Positions 49,907 to 60,355 of a stretch of DNA of 64,000 nucleotides are shown here, in pieces. A program made the translations under genes and the position numbers. Position 1 is the stretch's first letter, and each line of letters opens with the position of its first letter. The stretch is from Holdemania massiliensis (GTDB lineage: Bacteria > Bacillota_I > Bacilli_A > Erysipelotrichales > Erysipelotrichaceae): positions 2,232,001-2,296,000 of the forward strand of contig NZ_JAKNTK010000001.1 of assembly GCF_022440805.1 (NCBI RefSeq), read 5' to 3'. The notes beneath the pieces are model-generated. The model was given only the letters and a program-made list of their open reading frames with translations. It was not told the DNA's origin and ran no database searches.

Positions 49907-52039
49907 TTAATCTTTAGAATTTGTCACAGCAATCGTTGCTCTCGTAGTTTGTTCAATTTCTTCGAGAGGTATAGGATACAGTGAACCATCTTTAATTGCT
50001 TTGTAAAAAGCAGTTAACTCCTCTTCTTGCCCCTTTGATGGCTCTATTGAATTAATTTTTTTTACATAAATTCCGGATGCCCACAACGATGTATAATCTT
50101 GCATATGTATTTCTTTCCCATCAAAATACACATTCAATGTTTCTTTTGGATATTGTTTAGATCCTATCGCAATATAATTCATTATAGATGATACATCGTT
50201 TTCGTAATTAATGCTTACTGTAACATTGTCAGCAGAAGAATAGTACCCATTGAATGGTTTCAAGTGGTTTATTGAGATATCTTTTATTTGTGATCCAGCC
50301 AAATAGCCAAGTAGGTCAATAATATGACAACCTTCTCCAATGATTCTACCCCCACCTTCAGACGTATGTACCCATGATGAAAGAGGAATATAGCCCGCAT
50401 TCATTGTATACTCCAATAAAACAGGTTTATCGACAGATCGGATTGCTCTGCGTATTTCTTTGATGTATGATGAAAAGCGCCGATTAAAGCCAACTAAATA
50501 TCCTTTTCCGCTGTTTCGAATAGCTTCCATCAATCGATTTAATTCTTCTTCATTTATTGCAGCTGGCTTTTCAACAAATACATGTTTTCCAGCTTGCAAT
50601 GCCTGAATAGCCATGTCAGCGTGTAGATTATGCCTTGAAGTGATCATTACCATGTCGATGTCTGGATCTGATAGTATCTTTTGATAATCTGTAGTAGCAT
50701 ACTCTGCTCCGCACAGTGCTGCTGTCGAAGCCGCCGAGTATCCTGTTCTACTCATAATTGCTTTAATATAAAACTGATCTGGGTGTTTCATCATATTGGG
50801 TAAATGCATTTCCTTTACAAAGCTACCGGCACCAACGATCGCGCATGTCAATGCACTAGAATGCTTTGTTTGTTTTTTCTGATAGAAGATACAATCACTA
50901 ATATCATCTTTATTCACTTTATGAGTATTATGGTACGACAAAAACACTAATGGAGATTGATGGTTTGTCTGCAATTCTCTATATGCATCCGTAACACGCT
51001 CAACCTCAAACACTCTTCCTATCATAGATTCTAACTTAATTTTACCTTGCTTAATCATTTGTAAATATAGCTGCATATTTCTATTTTCAGTCCATTTTAC
51101 AACACTTTGTGGATATTCCATACCTAGCTCTTCGTAATCAGAATCATATCTACCTGGACCGTAGGAACAGGCAATTCTAAACTCTATTTCTTTATTGTAA
51201 ATATCAGTCCTTTGGATCTCCATTCCACTCACACCGAGCAATACAAAGCGACCTTTTTTTCTTAACATATTAAAGCACTCTGACATTGGCTTGCTCGAAT
51301 TCGTAGCTGCGGTGAAAAGAACTGCATCTGCTCCGCGTCCATCTGTTGCAATAAGCACTTCATTTATAGCATTTTTATTGTTTATAGCATGAATCCCATA
51401 TTGTTTCCTTGTGCTTTCAATGCGCGATTTATCAATATCAATTCCTATAACATTACAGCCACATGCTTTCAAAATCTGTACAGCAATTTGACCGATAAGT
51501 CCCAAACCCATAACCACAATGGTTTCTCCAGTAAGTGGTTTAAGAATTTGCACACCTTGCATAGCAATGCTTCCGACTGCAACAGTAGATGCTTCCATAG
51601 TCCCTACCTCTTCGGGTATTGCTACAGCAAGATTTTTCGGCACATAATCATATGCTGCATGATTGGCATAACCTGTTCCAGCAATTGCAACTCTTTGACC
51701 AATGTAAAATTCCTCGGCTCCCTCTCCAACTTCGATAACCACCCCAGAGGCACTGTATCCCATTTGCGCTCCAAAATTAGCACCCGTTGAATTTTTATAT
51801 TTATTTATAAAAACGGATAATCCCCTACTTCTAATTAGACGAATACCTTCTTTGACCTGCTGAGGGCGTTCCTTCGCCATCTGAAAAATGTTTTTCCCAG
51901 AGCTCTTAACTGTAGACATTTCTGTTCCTGTCGATATACAGGAATATTCGACTTGTACAATAACCCCTTTACCATACAAATGAGTATATGGAACCTCTTG
52001 GGCAACTACAGTTCCTTTGCTTAATACCGCCTGTTTCAT
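49907..52039 (-). CDS. Bi-domain oxidoreductase: MDR alcohol dehydrogenase fused to Gfo/Idh/MocA dehydrogenase
   Basis: A 710-residue fusion. Residues 1-370 form a medium-chain dehydrogenase (GQRVAIAGTGYANHA, VMGLGLIGQIAVQILKACG); residues about 395-710 form a Gfo/Idh/MocA oxidoreductase with AIVGAGSFVKEMHLPN for NAD(P), VEKPAAINEEE and GGGRIIGEGCHIID. Such fusions occur in exopolysaccharide loci and probably rework a nucleotide-linked sugar. The substrate is not known. It is positioned between the flippase and the heparinase-like gene, with 14 bases to the flippase. Confidence 0.9.
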   Translation of the reverse strand: MKQAVLSKGTVVAQEVPYTHLYGKGVIVQVEYSCISTGTEMSTVKSSGKNIFQMAKERPQQVKEGIRLIRSRGLSVFINKYKNSTGANFGAQMGYSASGVVIEVGEGAEEFYIGQRVAIAGTGYANHAAYDYVPKNLAVAIPEEVGTMEASTVAVGSIAMQGVQILKPLTGETIVVMGLGLIGQIAVQILKACGCNVIGIDIDKSRIESTRKQYGIHAINNKNAINEVLIATDGRGADAVLFTAATNSSKPMSECFNMLRKKGRFVLLGVSGMEIQRTDIYNKEIEFRIACSYGPGRYDSDYEELGMEYPQSVVKWTENRNMQLYLQMIKQGKIKLESMIGRVFEVERVTDAYRELQTNHQSPLVFLSYHNTHKVNKDDISDCIFYQKKQTKHSSALTCAIVGAGSFVKEMHLPNMMKHPDQFYIKAIMSRTGYSAASTAALCGAEYATTDYQKILSDPDIDMVMITSRHNLHADMAIQALQAGKHVFVEKPAAINEEELNRLMEAIRNSGKGYLVGFNRRFSSYIKEIRRAIRSVDKPVLLEYTMNAGYIPLSSWVHTSEGGGRIIGEGCHIIDLLGYLAGSQIKDISINHLKPFNGYYSSADNVTVSINYENDVSSIMNYIAIGSKQYPKETLNVYFDGKEIHMQDYTSLWASGIYVKKINSIEPSKGQEEELTAFYKAIKDGSLYPIPLEEIEQTTRATIAVTNSKD

Positions 52040-52053
52040 TTTATCATCTCCAT

Positions 52054-53319
52054 CTATAACAACTTCTGCTTATTTTTATATCGTCTGCAATAATATACAC
52101 GCATAGTAAAAACAAATATATTTACTAGCAAATCTGCGCATAACCCACCCAGTGCTCCAAATGGTATTATTAATGCAAAATCGAAGACCAAGCGTCCTGC
52201 TACACCTATGAATGCTAAAACACGTAATTCATTAGCCATGCCCTTAGCATTCATGAATGAGTTATATATCGCATTTATACTAGCAATTGATTGAGATATT
52301 ATGGCTATTGGCAATATGCGCATAACTTCAAAATATTCACTACCCATAATAAGTACAACGATATAAGTAATACAAAATATAACACCGGCCAGGATAACTG
52401 TGAGCAAAACAATCGATTTAATAAGTTTTTTGCTAATTTCATTGACTTCAGCATATTTGCGATACATGCTCTGAGAAACACTATTGCCGACCATAGAAAT
52501 AACCATGGAACAATATTTTGCAATTGAAAAATATGCTACAGTACTAAGCGGGTTAAATACACCGAGTATAAGTGTATCGAGATTACTGGCAGAGCTAAAC
52601 ACTACTCGTGAAAAATAAATTTTCCATCCACGTTCGTGCTGTTCTTTTTTGATACTGAGCCATGAGGACTTATTCCACTTTATGAAACAACCATACTTTA
52701 CATACATCGGTATTACAATAGTTGCCAAATTTATCCCAAATGAGAAAACCAAGGCACTATAAAGATTAAGAAGATTAGTAAATCTCAATACAAGTAACAC
52801 AACAAAATATAGAACATAACTAATAAATAGCTGTATTGATGCCTGTCTAATATCTCCCAACGCAAAACACAACTGTTTATAACATAATAAGAGAATACTA
52901 TATCCTGCAAAGGGTAAGATTATATATATATATGAAACAGAATCTGCACGCCCCCATAACGGAACCGTCATAGTAAAAACTGCCATGAATATTACATATA
53001 CTACCATTAGAACAACTGCTAAAAGCATTGTCATACCTGCAAGCTGTTTTTTTTCAAGCTCGTTCTTTTCATTAATAATTAATCTAGCACCAGTATTATC
53101 AATTCCCAATAAAAAAAACGCAGATGTAAATGCCACAATAGAAGTAACATAATCAATCATACCTAAGTCATCTGCAGAAAGAAAACGTCCTCGAAAAACT
53201 AAAATGAGCATAGCAAAGAAGAGACCAACGCCTTCGGAAAGAAAAAAACTACCACTTTCACGAAATAATTGATTATTCTTCATCCAGGTTACTATTTTTA
53301 TAGTCAATGTAGCAAACAC
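52054..53319 (-). CDS. Wzx-type polysaccharide flippase
   Basis: A 421-residue membrane protein with about 12 hydrophobic segments and the MATE/MVIM-like opening (ESGSFFLSEGVGLFFAML, core SEGVGLFFAML), matching Wzx repeat-unit flippases. It would turn the undecaprenyl-linked repeat unit to the outer face of the membrane for polymerisation. The start is uncertain: the GTG used overlaps the preceding gene and sits on AAGGGG; a TTG four codons later is also possible. Confidence 0.87.
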   Translation of the reverse strand: MFATLTIKIVTWMKNNQLFRESGSFFLSEGVGLFFAMLILVFRGRFLSADDLGMIDYVTSIVAFTSAFFLLGIDNTGARLIINEKNELEKKQLAGMTMLLAVVLMVVYVIFMAVFTMTVPLWGRADSVSYIYIILPFAGYSILLLCYKQLCFALGDIRQASIQLFISYVLYFVVLLVLRFTNLLNLYSALVFSFGINLATIVIPMYVKYGCFIKWNKSSWLSIKKEQHERGWKIYFSRVVFSSASNLDTLILGVFNPLSTVAYFSIAKYCSMVISMVGNSVSQSMYRKYAEVNEISKKLIKSIVLLTVILAGVIFCITYIVVLIMGSEYFEVMRILPIAIISQSIASINAIYNSFMNAKGMANELRVLAFIGVAGRLVFDFALIIPFGALGGLCADLLVNIFVFTMRVYYCRRYKNKQKLL

Positions 53320-53879
53320 CCCTTCCCCATCTCGAGTAACATTAATTTACGCAGCTTAATTACTTTATCTGCTTCATCAACGGATTTACCTAATATTTTA
53401 TAGTGCTGTCTCAATTCTGCATCACTATATCTAATCTTTATCGGACGGCAAGGTTTTCCAATACATACGCAATAGGGAGGAATAGACTGCAGTACCATAG
53501 AATCAGCACCAATAACGACCCCTTCATGTATATGGACACCCGGCATCAATGAAACATGCGATCCTATCCAGACATCATTATCAATAGTTATTGGCTTAGA
53601 CGCGCGTCTTTCTTGAGAATTAATGAATTGACCTACGTTAACATACTCATGATCTGTGCTTGTGAAAAAGCAATTTGGTCCGATTAGGACATCATCTCCG
53701 ATTACGATATCACCACTCATGTAAGCATGTGCATTTATAAAGACATTTTTACCAACAATTATCGTTGGATAAGTTAATATTGAATTCTCTGGACTAAATC
53801 GCAAATCTGCAGAGCACTTTGCAAACTTTTTCGTGTAATACGCTCGTCTTAAATTGTTAATTATACGTCCTATTATCAT
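53304..53879 (-). CDS. Hexapeptide-repeat acetyltransferase (CatB/WbbJ-like)
   Basis: A 191-residue left-handed beta-helix acyltransferase. Hexapeptide repeats run from about residue 35 to 150 (VGKNVFINAHAYMSGDIVIGD, core GDIVIGDDVLIGPN; IGSHVSLMPGVHIHEGVVIGA, core EGVVIGADS), with TSTDHEY as the active-site His loop. It probably O-acetylates a sugar of the repeat unit. It overlaps the flippase gene and follows the MDR-like gene by 10 bases. Confidence 0.9.
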   Translation of the reverse strand: MIIGRIINNLRRAYYTKKFAKCSADLRFSPENSILTYPTIIVGKNVFINAHAYMSGDIVIGDDVLIGPNCFFTSTDHEYVNVGQFINSQERRASKPITIDNDVWIGSHVSLMPGVHIHEGVVIGADSMVLQSIPPYCVCIGKPCRPIKIRYSDAELRQHYKILGKSVDEADKVIKLRKLMLLEMGKGCLLH

Positions 53880-53889
53880 GGCTATTCCC

Positions 53890-55041
53890 TCAATAAATCG
53901 ACACTATATCTTTTTCAATTAACATTGTGCGATTGTCCATATGAATTTCTATACGCATTGATGTTTCCTTGAATCCACCAATAATATTAATACAAATTAT
54001 TGAACCTTCTTTAGTGCAATAATGATAAATCATCACATCATCTGAATTTCTGTGCTCATATAACTTAATCAGATGTTCATTTGAACATCGTTCTATTGAA
54101 TAAGCAATATCATTCACAGCTACTTCGGAAGCACTTTTACATTGAAGTGTTAGCTGAAATAATATTGCAGATTGCTTTGATTTTAAGAATGTAGCAATTT
54201 CTTCACTTTTTGGAATAATAAAGTTTTGTGAGCCACAAATCTGCAGCTTTGTTATAACGTCTAGCGCCATACCCGTCTTAATAACAGTAAGATTTTGAGG
54301 TTTATACACATCATTTTCTGACAACCTTTGGTTAAATAACTGCCACCATTTTAATGTGAGCGTAAGTGCTATACGCATATTTGATGAGACAGTATTGTTT
54401 GCATAACCTATGGGATATTTTTGCTCTTTACTGTCTATCCCAAAAGTTTCATCATCTCCTATATGATTAGCGAAAAAAACTCGTGTATCACTTTCAACTA
54501 CTTTTGTGATAATATCATATGCAAGATTTTGCTGTATGCTTATCGTATCTCCAAGAAAAATATAATAATCATATTCTTCTTTATTATTCATGTTAGCAAA
54601 GTTAATAGAACACCCATATCCATCTTCCAGTATGTGAACTATATCCTTGCTAATTTTTTCTCCCAACAATCCAATTCGGTCTCCCAGTCTTACATTACAT
54701 CTTCGGAATGCCGATACAATGGGAAGCAGTTGAACATACAACTCAAGTAAAGTGTCATTGGCAATGAGATCTTTCTCAATTTTCACCAAAAGATTGTCGG
54801 TGGTCAGTATATTGCTCTCTTGCTTTTTTCCTGATACATCACAGACTGCAACAAAATCCCCGTTGTGGAAAGAAGTATTTTTGTATGTATTGCTAACAAA
54901 GCCCACTCCTATCGAAAAAGCTTTACCATAACAATTCGAGATTGAATTAGTAGAAATCTCTAAATTAAGACTCTGGTTTTTAAGCGCCTTAACGTCTCGA
55001 AAGCACCATTTTAACACAGAAACATTAACCCTTCCTTGCAT
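53890..55041 (-). CDS. Degenerate MDR-like protein of the capsule locus, function unknown
   Basis: A 383-residue protein not confidently assigned. Short blocks recall the medium-chain dehydrogenase fold (HNGDFVAVCDVSG near 75-87, NVRLGDRIGLLGE near 125-137), but the glycine-rich NAD motif and zinc ligands are absent. The C-terminal 200 residues contain an ITKVVESDTRVFFANH segment and no known motif. The ATG at 55039-55041 has AAAGGAG 8 bases upstream; an extension to 55074 overlaps the polymerase gene. It lies in the same operon as an intact MDR-Gfo/Idh/MocA fusion and may be a non-catalytic relative or partner. Confidence 0.6.
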   Translation of the reverse strand: MQGRVNVSVLKWCFRDVKALKNQSLNLEISTNSISNCYGKAFSIGVGFVSNTYKNTSFHNGDFVAVCDVSGKKQESNILTTDNLLVKIEKDLIANDTLLELYVQLLPIVSAFRRCNVRLGDRIGLLGEKISKDIVHILEDGYGCSINFANMNNKEEYDYYIFLGDTISIQQNLAYDIITKVVESDTRVFFANHIGDDETFGIDSKEQKYPIGYANNTVSSNMRIALTLTLKWWQLFNQRLSENDVYKPQNLTVIKTGMALDVITKLQICGSQNFIIPKSEEIATFLKSKQSAILFQLTLQCKSASEVAVNDIAYSIERCSNEHLIKLYEHRNSDDVMIYHYCTKEGSIICINIIGGFKETSMRIEIHMDNRTMLIEKDIVSIY

Positions 55042-56413
55042 ATATATATCTCCTTTTCTGTACAGAACAATCAATCAAAGATTGATTATCAAAATAATCG
55101 CCTTTATTTAATAGCCAAATAATAATTGCTCCCATAAGGCAACCGTAAGTAAATATTGTAGAAAAAATTGAACCATTCAGGGCATATTCTGCGAAAGTCA
55201 AAGTCAATGGAATAATGTATACTATCGGGACTTTGTAAACCAGCTTATCAACGAGACTGAAAAACAAAGAGTATACAAATGGCATAATAAAGACTCCAAG
55301 TGCCCCGAAATTTGCATATGCATCAGCAATTGTGCCAGATGCTGCGTTTGTTTGGCTTTCATTATAGTATAAACTTCCAATCAAACGACCCACATCGATA
55401 TCATAAGGCACCGATACCCCTATTTTACGTAAAGGTGCCAGAATTGACTGCATTAGGTAAAGCTTTGGGTTTTGTTCAAAAAAATCCATCCAAAAGAAAT
55501 TATTTCTACTCTGATCAAAGAAGACTCTCTTTGTTACATAAGTGTTTAAAAAGTGCGAAATTTCACCAAAAAATTTCATATTAATTGAAAAACTAATTAT
55601 TCCAAACAGTATAATCCCACATAATAACATAGGATACTTTCTAATATCACTATCTCTCTTAATGAATGTTGCTCCTAACATTGATAACACGGCAATAAAA
55701 ATCCATGTTTTTGTCCCTGTTATTGAGAAAGAAAAAACAATACCTAGAACACAAATTAAAAAAATCAAATACTTTCTGCTTTTTATCGATTTAATGATAC
55801 CAATTGGTAAAATAATATTTACAGCTAATGGTAAAAAACTTTCAAACACTTTGGCTATTCCATTTTCTCTACTTGCCATTCTAAGATTATATACCTCAGA
55901 AAAATCAAGTGTTAAATCAATTCCTCCATGATAATATATCGAATATCCTATACATATCAAACTGAAAAGAATAAAAATCAGCGATGACTTCAAGCATATT
56001 TTATCTTGCAATGGGCTCTTAATTGATATACGAATAATAACTACGCGGTAAAACAAAAACATGCTTATCCAAAATGCATTGGTATAAAAGAAATACGTAT
56101 ACGGCAAATTCATATTGCAAAATGCTACCATATTAGGCAGATATGCCATACTCCATAAGACTATTAACATAATCGAAGACGGCCTCTTAAGTGTCACAAA
56201 CGATGTTGCCATAAATGTGATGGCAAAGCTGGCAATATATGATAATACGTATTTGACTATATCCGGATCATACGTAAATCCAAAAATTTTATATCCCTCT
56301 GTAATTACAATACAATAAGCTAGATCTAATAAGATTCTAAGCATGACAAACCAAAACGCTAAATGATAATGATCTATTTTCTCTGCAGTATCAATATTTA
56401 ATCTTTTTTTCAT
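55025..56413 (-). CDS. Wzy-type oligosaccharide repeat-unit polymerase
   Basis: A 462-residue membrane protein with about 11-12 hydrophobic segments and a large outside loop (about 300-375), the usual architecture of O-antigen/capsule polymerases. A weak OligosaccharidePP-polymerase-like stretch (FSITGTKTWIFIAVLSMLG, core TGTKTWIFIAVL) is present. It would link repeat units flipped by the Wzx. The ATG at 56411-56413 has AAAGGAA 9 bases upstream; the longer frame to 56494 has no site. Wzy proteins are very divergent, so the call rests on topology and context. Confidence 0.82.
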   Translation of the reverse strand: MKKRLNIDTAEKIDHYHLAFWFVMLRILLDLAYCIVITEGYKIFGFTYDPDIVKYVLSYIASFAITFMATSFVTLKRPSSIMLIVLWSMAYLPNMVAFCNMNLPYTYFFYTNAFWISMFLFYRVVIIRISIKSPLQDKICLKSSLIFILFSLICIGYSIYYHGGIDLTLDFSEVYNLRMASRENGIAKVFESFLPLAVNIILPIGIIKSIKSRKYLIFLICVLGIVFSFSITGTKTWIFIAVLSMLGATFIKRDSDIRKYPMLLCGIILFGIISFSINMKFFGEISHFLNTYVTKRVFFDQSRNNFFWMDFFEQNPKLYLMQSILAPLRKIGVSVPYDIDVGRLIGSLYYNESQTNAASGTIADAYANFGALGVFIMPFVYSLFFSLVDKLVYKVPIVYIIPLTLTFAEYALNGSIFSTIFTYGCLMGAIIIWLLNKGDYFDNQSLIDCSVQKRRYIYARKG

Positions 56414-56573
56414 ATATGCCAGTTCCTTTCCGCGCAAAACACCAACAGTAGAAAAACAGTTTGCTTTTACTAGAACAATCATTTGACAAACCATGGAGAA
56501 AGATTAGTACTCCTCACAATTACAATGAAGTAAGTAATTTAGATCGTATTGTTACTGTATATACATATAATTA

Positions 56574-57785
56574 TTAACCATCCATCAATTCCTTATTTAT
56601 TTCAACATAACCCTCTGTAAATTTTTTTGCTACATAATTTGGTAATGTTTCAGTTAAGGATTCATGCCTGCATTCTGGTTTATTTAACATATTTTGAATT
56701 GTTCTTTCTATATCGTCCTCATTGTTGTCAACGAAGACAAATCTATTGTATGAAGACAAAAACTGCTTAACCATTGGAGTCGCTCCAATTACAAGTATTT
56801 CATGAGTTGATGAACCATAATGATATATCTTTCCTGGAATTTGACCCGTTTCATTCCCACGCTTTGATAACTTATTACATATACATACAAGTATCCTTGT
56901 TTTGCTTTCAATATCACTTACGATATCGACGGATGCTCTTGCCATAACATTTAAGTTATTTTGACTTTCTATCTTTACATCCCCATTGCCAATAATGATT
57001 GATTGATAATTACTCCTCTTTAATACAGAATATAATGGCAAGATATCGCGTACAGAAGTAGAATACCCTCCAAAATACCCAACCTGATATATTCGTTCAT
57101 CCTTTTTCGGAATCGCAAAAGCATATGGTGTCTCGATATACGTCATCTTATGCGCAATTTTAGGAAAAACCTTCTTTTGCATATTTAAAACAACTTCATT
57201 TGTATAAACAACCTTGTCACAATTCTTCATCAACTTTTCCTCAGCTTTTTTGATTCTGAACGGTAAAATAGGGTGATGTGTTAATGTGTCAAGAAATAAC
57301 GGATCTCCCCAATATTGAATCCATTTTATCGGATATCCAAAGTACTTTTTTTTAATTCTCTCTGCAAGTATATGAACAGAATACGGATTTGACGATGAAA
57401 TCATCAAATCATATTTTCTAAGTTTTAACCCTTCTATGTCTATAGAGCATGCAAGTTTTCTCAAATTGTCTATAGTTTCAAATGAATAATACACATTTCT
57501 CAGATGAGAATATAACTTATCTTTCCATTTGCCAAGTTTATTTGAAGTAAGTAAATACGATGATATAGCTTCTGATGTTACATACCCACGAAGTGGGATA
57601 ACATTGCATTGATCAATAATTAGTGAAAAGCTATTATCCAATAGCAACGCTTTATTTGACGACTTGTATGTTATAATATCAACCTCATCACCTTGATCCA
57701 AGAATCCCTTGATTAAAGAGACATTTCTGATGTTACTCGAACTACACACGCCAATATCGCTGAAAGTTATAAAAAGTATTTTCAT
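56574..57785 (-). CDS. Glycosyltransferase, GT4-like
   Basis: A 403-residue GT-B fold protein: an N-terminal Rossmann half beginning ILFITFSDIGVCSSSN with LIKGFLDQGDEVDIITY (core GFLDQGDEVDII), and a C-terminal donor half with VGYFGGYS, IIGNGDV and a TGQIPGKIYHYGSS segment in place of the usual E-x-x-x-x-x-x-E. It would add one sugar of the repeat unit on the cytosolic face. Donor and acceptor unknown. A gap of about 160 bases with no gene separates it from the polymerase gene. Confidence 0.82.
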   Translation of the reverse strand: MKILFITFSDIGVCSSSNIRNVSLIKGFLDQGDEVDIITYKSSNKALLLDNSFSLIIDQCNVIPLRGYVTSEAISSYLLTSNKLGKWKDKLYSHLRNVYYSFETIDNLRKLACSIDIEGLKLRKYDLMISSSNPYSVHILAERIKKKYFGYPIKWIQYWGDPLFLDTLTHHPILPFRIKKAEEKLMKNCDKVVYTNEVVLNMQKKVFPKIAHKMTYIETPYAFAIPKKDERIYQVGYFGGYSTSVRDILPLYSVLKRSNYQSIIIGNGDVKIESQNNLNVMARASVDIVSDIESKTRILVCICNKLSKRGNETGQIPGKIYHYGSSTHEILVIGATPMVKQFLSSYNRFVFVDNNEDDIERTIQNMLNKPECRHESLTETLPNYVAKKFTEGYVEINKELMDG

Positions 57786-57823
57786 TTAATACCCCTTCCT
57801 TGATATACGTAATTGCTATATAT

Positions 57824-59023
57824 CTATAATTTTTCAACAAAATCCAATAACTTACGCACCTGAATATCCGAAGTTTTATTTTTTAGCAGAAATTCTCGTG
57901 CTCTAATCCCTTTTTTCAATCGAGACTCTTCAGGCTCCTCAAAAACACGTTTTAATGAAACTGCTATGTCCTCTTTTGATTCTCCGTTAATTGTATATAC
58001 ATAATTAAAATATTCGTCTGGTATGCCTTCCAGTTTCGTCATAGCAACAGGTGTTCCAGAAAGCATATATTCAAAAACTTTTGAAGGACAAGAATACTTT
58101 GTAAAAGTCTCTAGTGGTGAACGAGGATTAATTAGCAAATCCGCTGACTGCATTTTCTGATATACCTCTTCTGGCTCCACACATCCTTGATATTTAACTT
58201 CAGGATGCTGTTCGGATATTCTTTTCAATTCTTCTACATAACTACCGTGACCATATATATGCAACTCTACGTTGGGAATTCCAGCTAATATAAAACCTTC
58301 AACCAATGATTGCACACCATACGCCACATATACTCCACCAGCATACAAACAAACCTTTGCCCTCCCTGATTGTCTGTTCTGTAGCGGCTTTATCTGTCCA
58401 TCTATCAATCCCTCTAATACAATATATCCTTCTTTAGTAATATTTAATTCCTCTGCCATTGCTTTTGCATAGAGTACAAATCCATCGACATACCGTTGCT
58501 CTCTTTTTAGAAGCCACTTGTTATATCTCATAAGAATAGAACGGACTAATGATTTTTCAGATGACATATAATCAGGCAAATCAGGAACAATATTAATGAC
58601 TGTTATATTTCTATAGCATTCTTTTATTTTGTGCGCTAATTTCAAATACGGACTTCGCATTGAATATACGATTACAATAGCGCCGTCCAATTTTTCATTC
58701 CTTTTTTTCATTGCATTTTTAAGGGATCTAGTCTGGGAAAGTATACTAAAATACTTTATATTTAAAAATCCAACATTTCGAACAATCGTACCATTATCAA
58801 GCATTACCTCTCTGTATGGCAACTTTAAATACTTTGAATTAGGATATGGCAAAGTAACTAGTGCACTCCACACATCCAATTCTATATCTTTGTTTTTTTT
58901 TAATGCTTCAAGATAATAACCCTGCACACGATTCGCAGCAAATTGTATATATGTATTCCCTTTTAGGTCAGACATATAGTCATCATCTGCATAGGTTCCT
59001 ATCCATATGACTCTTTTTGACAT
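57824..59023 (-). CDS. Glycosyltransferase family 4
   Basis: A 399-residue GT4 enzyme. The donor-binding half is clear: KVCLYAGGVYVAYGVQSLV (core LYAGGVYVAYG), LHIYGHGSYVEEL, and SADLLINPRSPLETFTKYSCPSKVFEYMLSG (core CPSKVFEYMLSG) with the Glu residues that bind the nucleotide sugar. It adds a sugar to the lipid-linked repeat unit. Specificity not determinable. It lies 37 bases after the WbuB-like gene and 38 before the next transferase gene. Confidence 0.88.
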   Translation of the reverse strand: MSKRVIWIGTYADDDYMSDLKGNTYIQFAANRVQGYYLEALKKNKDIELDVWSALVTLPYPNSKYLKLPYREVMLDNGTIVRNVGFLNIKYFSILSQTRSLKNAMKKRNEKLDGAIVIVYSMRSPYLKLAHKIKECYRNITVINIVPDLPDYMSSEKSLVRSILMRYNKWLLKREQRYVDGFVLYAKAMAEELNITKEGYIVLEGLIDGQIKPLQNRQSGRAKVCLYAGGVYVAYGVQSLVEGFILAGIPNVELHIYGHGSYVEELKRISEQHPEVKYQGCVEPEEVYQKMQSADLLINPRSPLETFTKYSCPSKVFEYMLSGTPVAMTKLEGIPDEYFNYVYTINGESKEDIAVSLKRVFEEPEESRLKKGIRAREFLLKNKTSDIQVRKLLDFVEKL

Positions 59024-59059
59024 ATCTCATACCTTTCCTAATTACATAAACATCTTGTT

Positions 59060-60355
59060 CTAATCAAAAGATTCTATAATCTGTCGGTATGAATGTCTTA
59101 CATTAAACTCATTCACCAACACATCAAATGCTGCTTTGCTCATATCGTCTAGTGACGTTGCATTACATATTTTCGCCACTAATAATGCAAACCCATCCGC
59201 GTCATCACTCTCACACCACCAGCCGAACCCGTCACCAACTACTACATGTCCAATATCAGTATTCTTATCCGTACATACTAAAACAGGAAGTCCAGCTTGC
59301 ATATAGGATAACAACCTACTCGGAAAGTTTGGAATTGTAAAACGATGATCAAGGAAGATCAGACCTACATCACAGCACGCGATCATCTTGTCATATTCTG
59401 CTTTCGGAATAAAATTAAATAGCTTTACATAGTTCGGCTTATCATTTTCAACATATTCCTCAAGGAAGTGCCTATCTGTTCCGCTACCGGCTATTACAAA
59501 GTAAGCATTATTTAATCCAATCTGTTCTTCACCAACATTGCCTTTATACCCATAAGACTTCAGACATTCTACGATAAATGGCACATCTTGTGGTTTACCA
59601 AGGTTGCCACCGTAAATAAATATTTTCTTATCTACAGGCAAACCATATTTCCTACGGATTTCTATTTTTTCTTCTACACTTACTCTCATGTCGATTGGTT
59701 CAACACAGTTGGGACAAATCTTAACTTTGTCCTTCGACACCTCTGGGTTGTGCTTTAACACATAATCTATATTTCCCTGTGACATACAGCCAATTTTATC
59801 TGAGAGTGTATATAAATGCTTCTCCTTTTCACGAAAATATTTGTAAATTAATCCCATAACTCCTGTTTTAGTGAGTATTCCCAAATCCAAAGAGTTCTGA
59901 GGGAATATGTCCTTAAGCATCAAGTAGCTTTTAGCACCATCACGCTGCTTCACGAATTGAATCACCTTAGCGAAGGTAATCGGTGGCGTGGCATAAAGTA
60001 CTAAGTCAAACTTGATATCGGAATAATATATCTTGATTCCCCGAATAAAAAGCGATTCAATACATAGTGTCGAAATACCCTTTTCTATCAAATTGATCTT
60101 CTGTGTATTTCCAATTTTCAGTTTCAGTATTGTGTTTTCATTTGAATTAAAGTTATTTTTTAACGCAGAGTCAACCCCTAAACTGGTGCTACTCCTAAAC
60201 CGAAGTAACCTCGTTTTTTGATTTCTTCTTCTTTCAATAGGAGAAATACAATTCACGCTATGACCATTCTTAATGAATTCACGAAGCAGGTCGCTATAGA
60301 TATTTCTCTCATAAAACGTTTCAAAATCAATTAGTGATAGAAAAAGTACATTCAT
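59060..60355 (-). CDS. Glycosyltransferase family 4, WbuB-like
   Basis: A 431-residue GT4 protein with the WbuB-like start NVLFLSLIDFETFYERNIYSDLL (core SLIDFETFYERNIY) and donor half IFIYGGNLGKPQ, FVIAGSGTDRHFL, IPNFPSRLLSYMQAGLPVL (core FPSRLLSYMQAG). WbuB-type enzymes often transfer N-acetyl-L-fucosamine, which fits the capE-capF-capG genes in this locus. It is adjacent to the broken thiolase gene, 1 base away. The FucNAc role is inference from context and resemblance. Confidence 0.88.
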   Translation of the reverse strand: MNVLFLSLIDFETFYERNIYSDLLREFIKNGHSVNCISPIERRRNQKTRLLRFRSSTSLGVDSALKNNFNSNENTILKLKIGNTQKINLIEKGISTLCIESLFIRGIKIYYSDIKFDLVLYATPPITFAKVIQFVKQRDGAKSYLMLKDIFPQNSLDLGILTKTGVMGLIYKYFREKEKHLYTLSDKIGCMSQGNIDYVLKHNPEVSKDKVKICPNCVEPIDMRVSVEEKIEIRRKYGLPVDKKIFIYGGNLGKPQDVPFIVECLKSYGYKGNVGEEQIGLNNAYFVIAGSGTDRHFLEEYVENDKPNYVKLFNFIPKAEYDKMIACCDVGLIFLDHRFTIPNFPSRLLSYMQAGLPVLVCTDKNTDIGHVVVGDGFGWWCESDDADGFALLVAKICNATSLDDMSKAAFDVLVNEFNVRHSYRQIIESFD

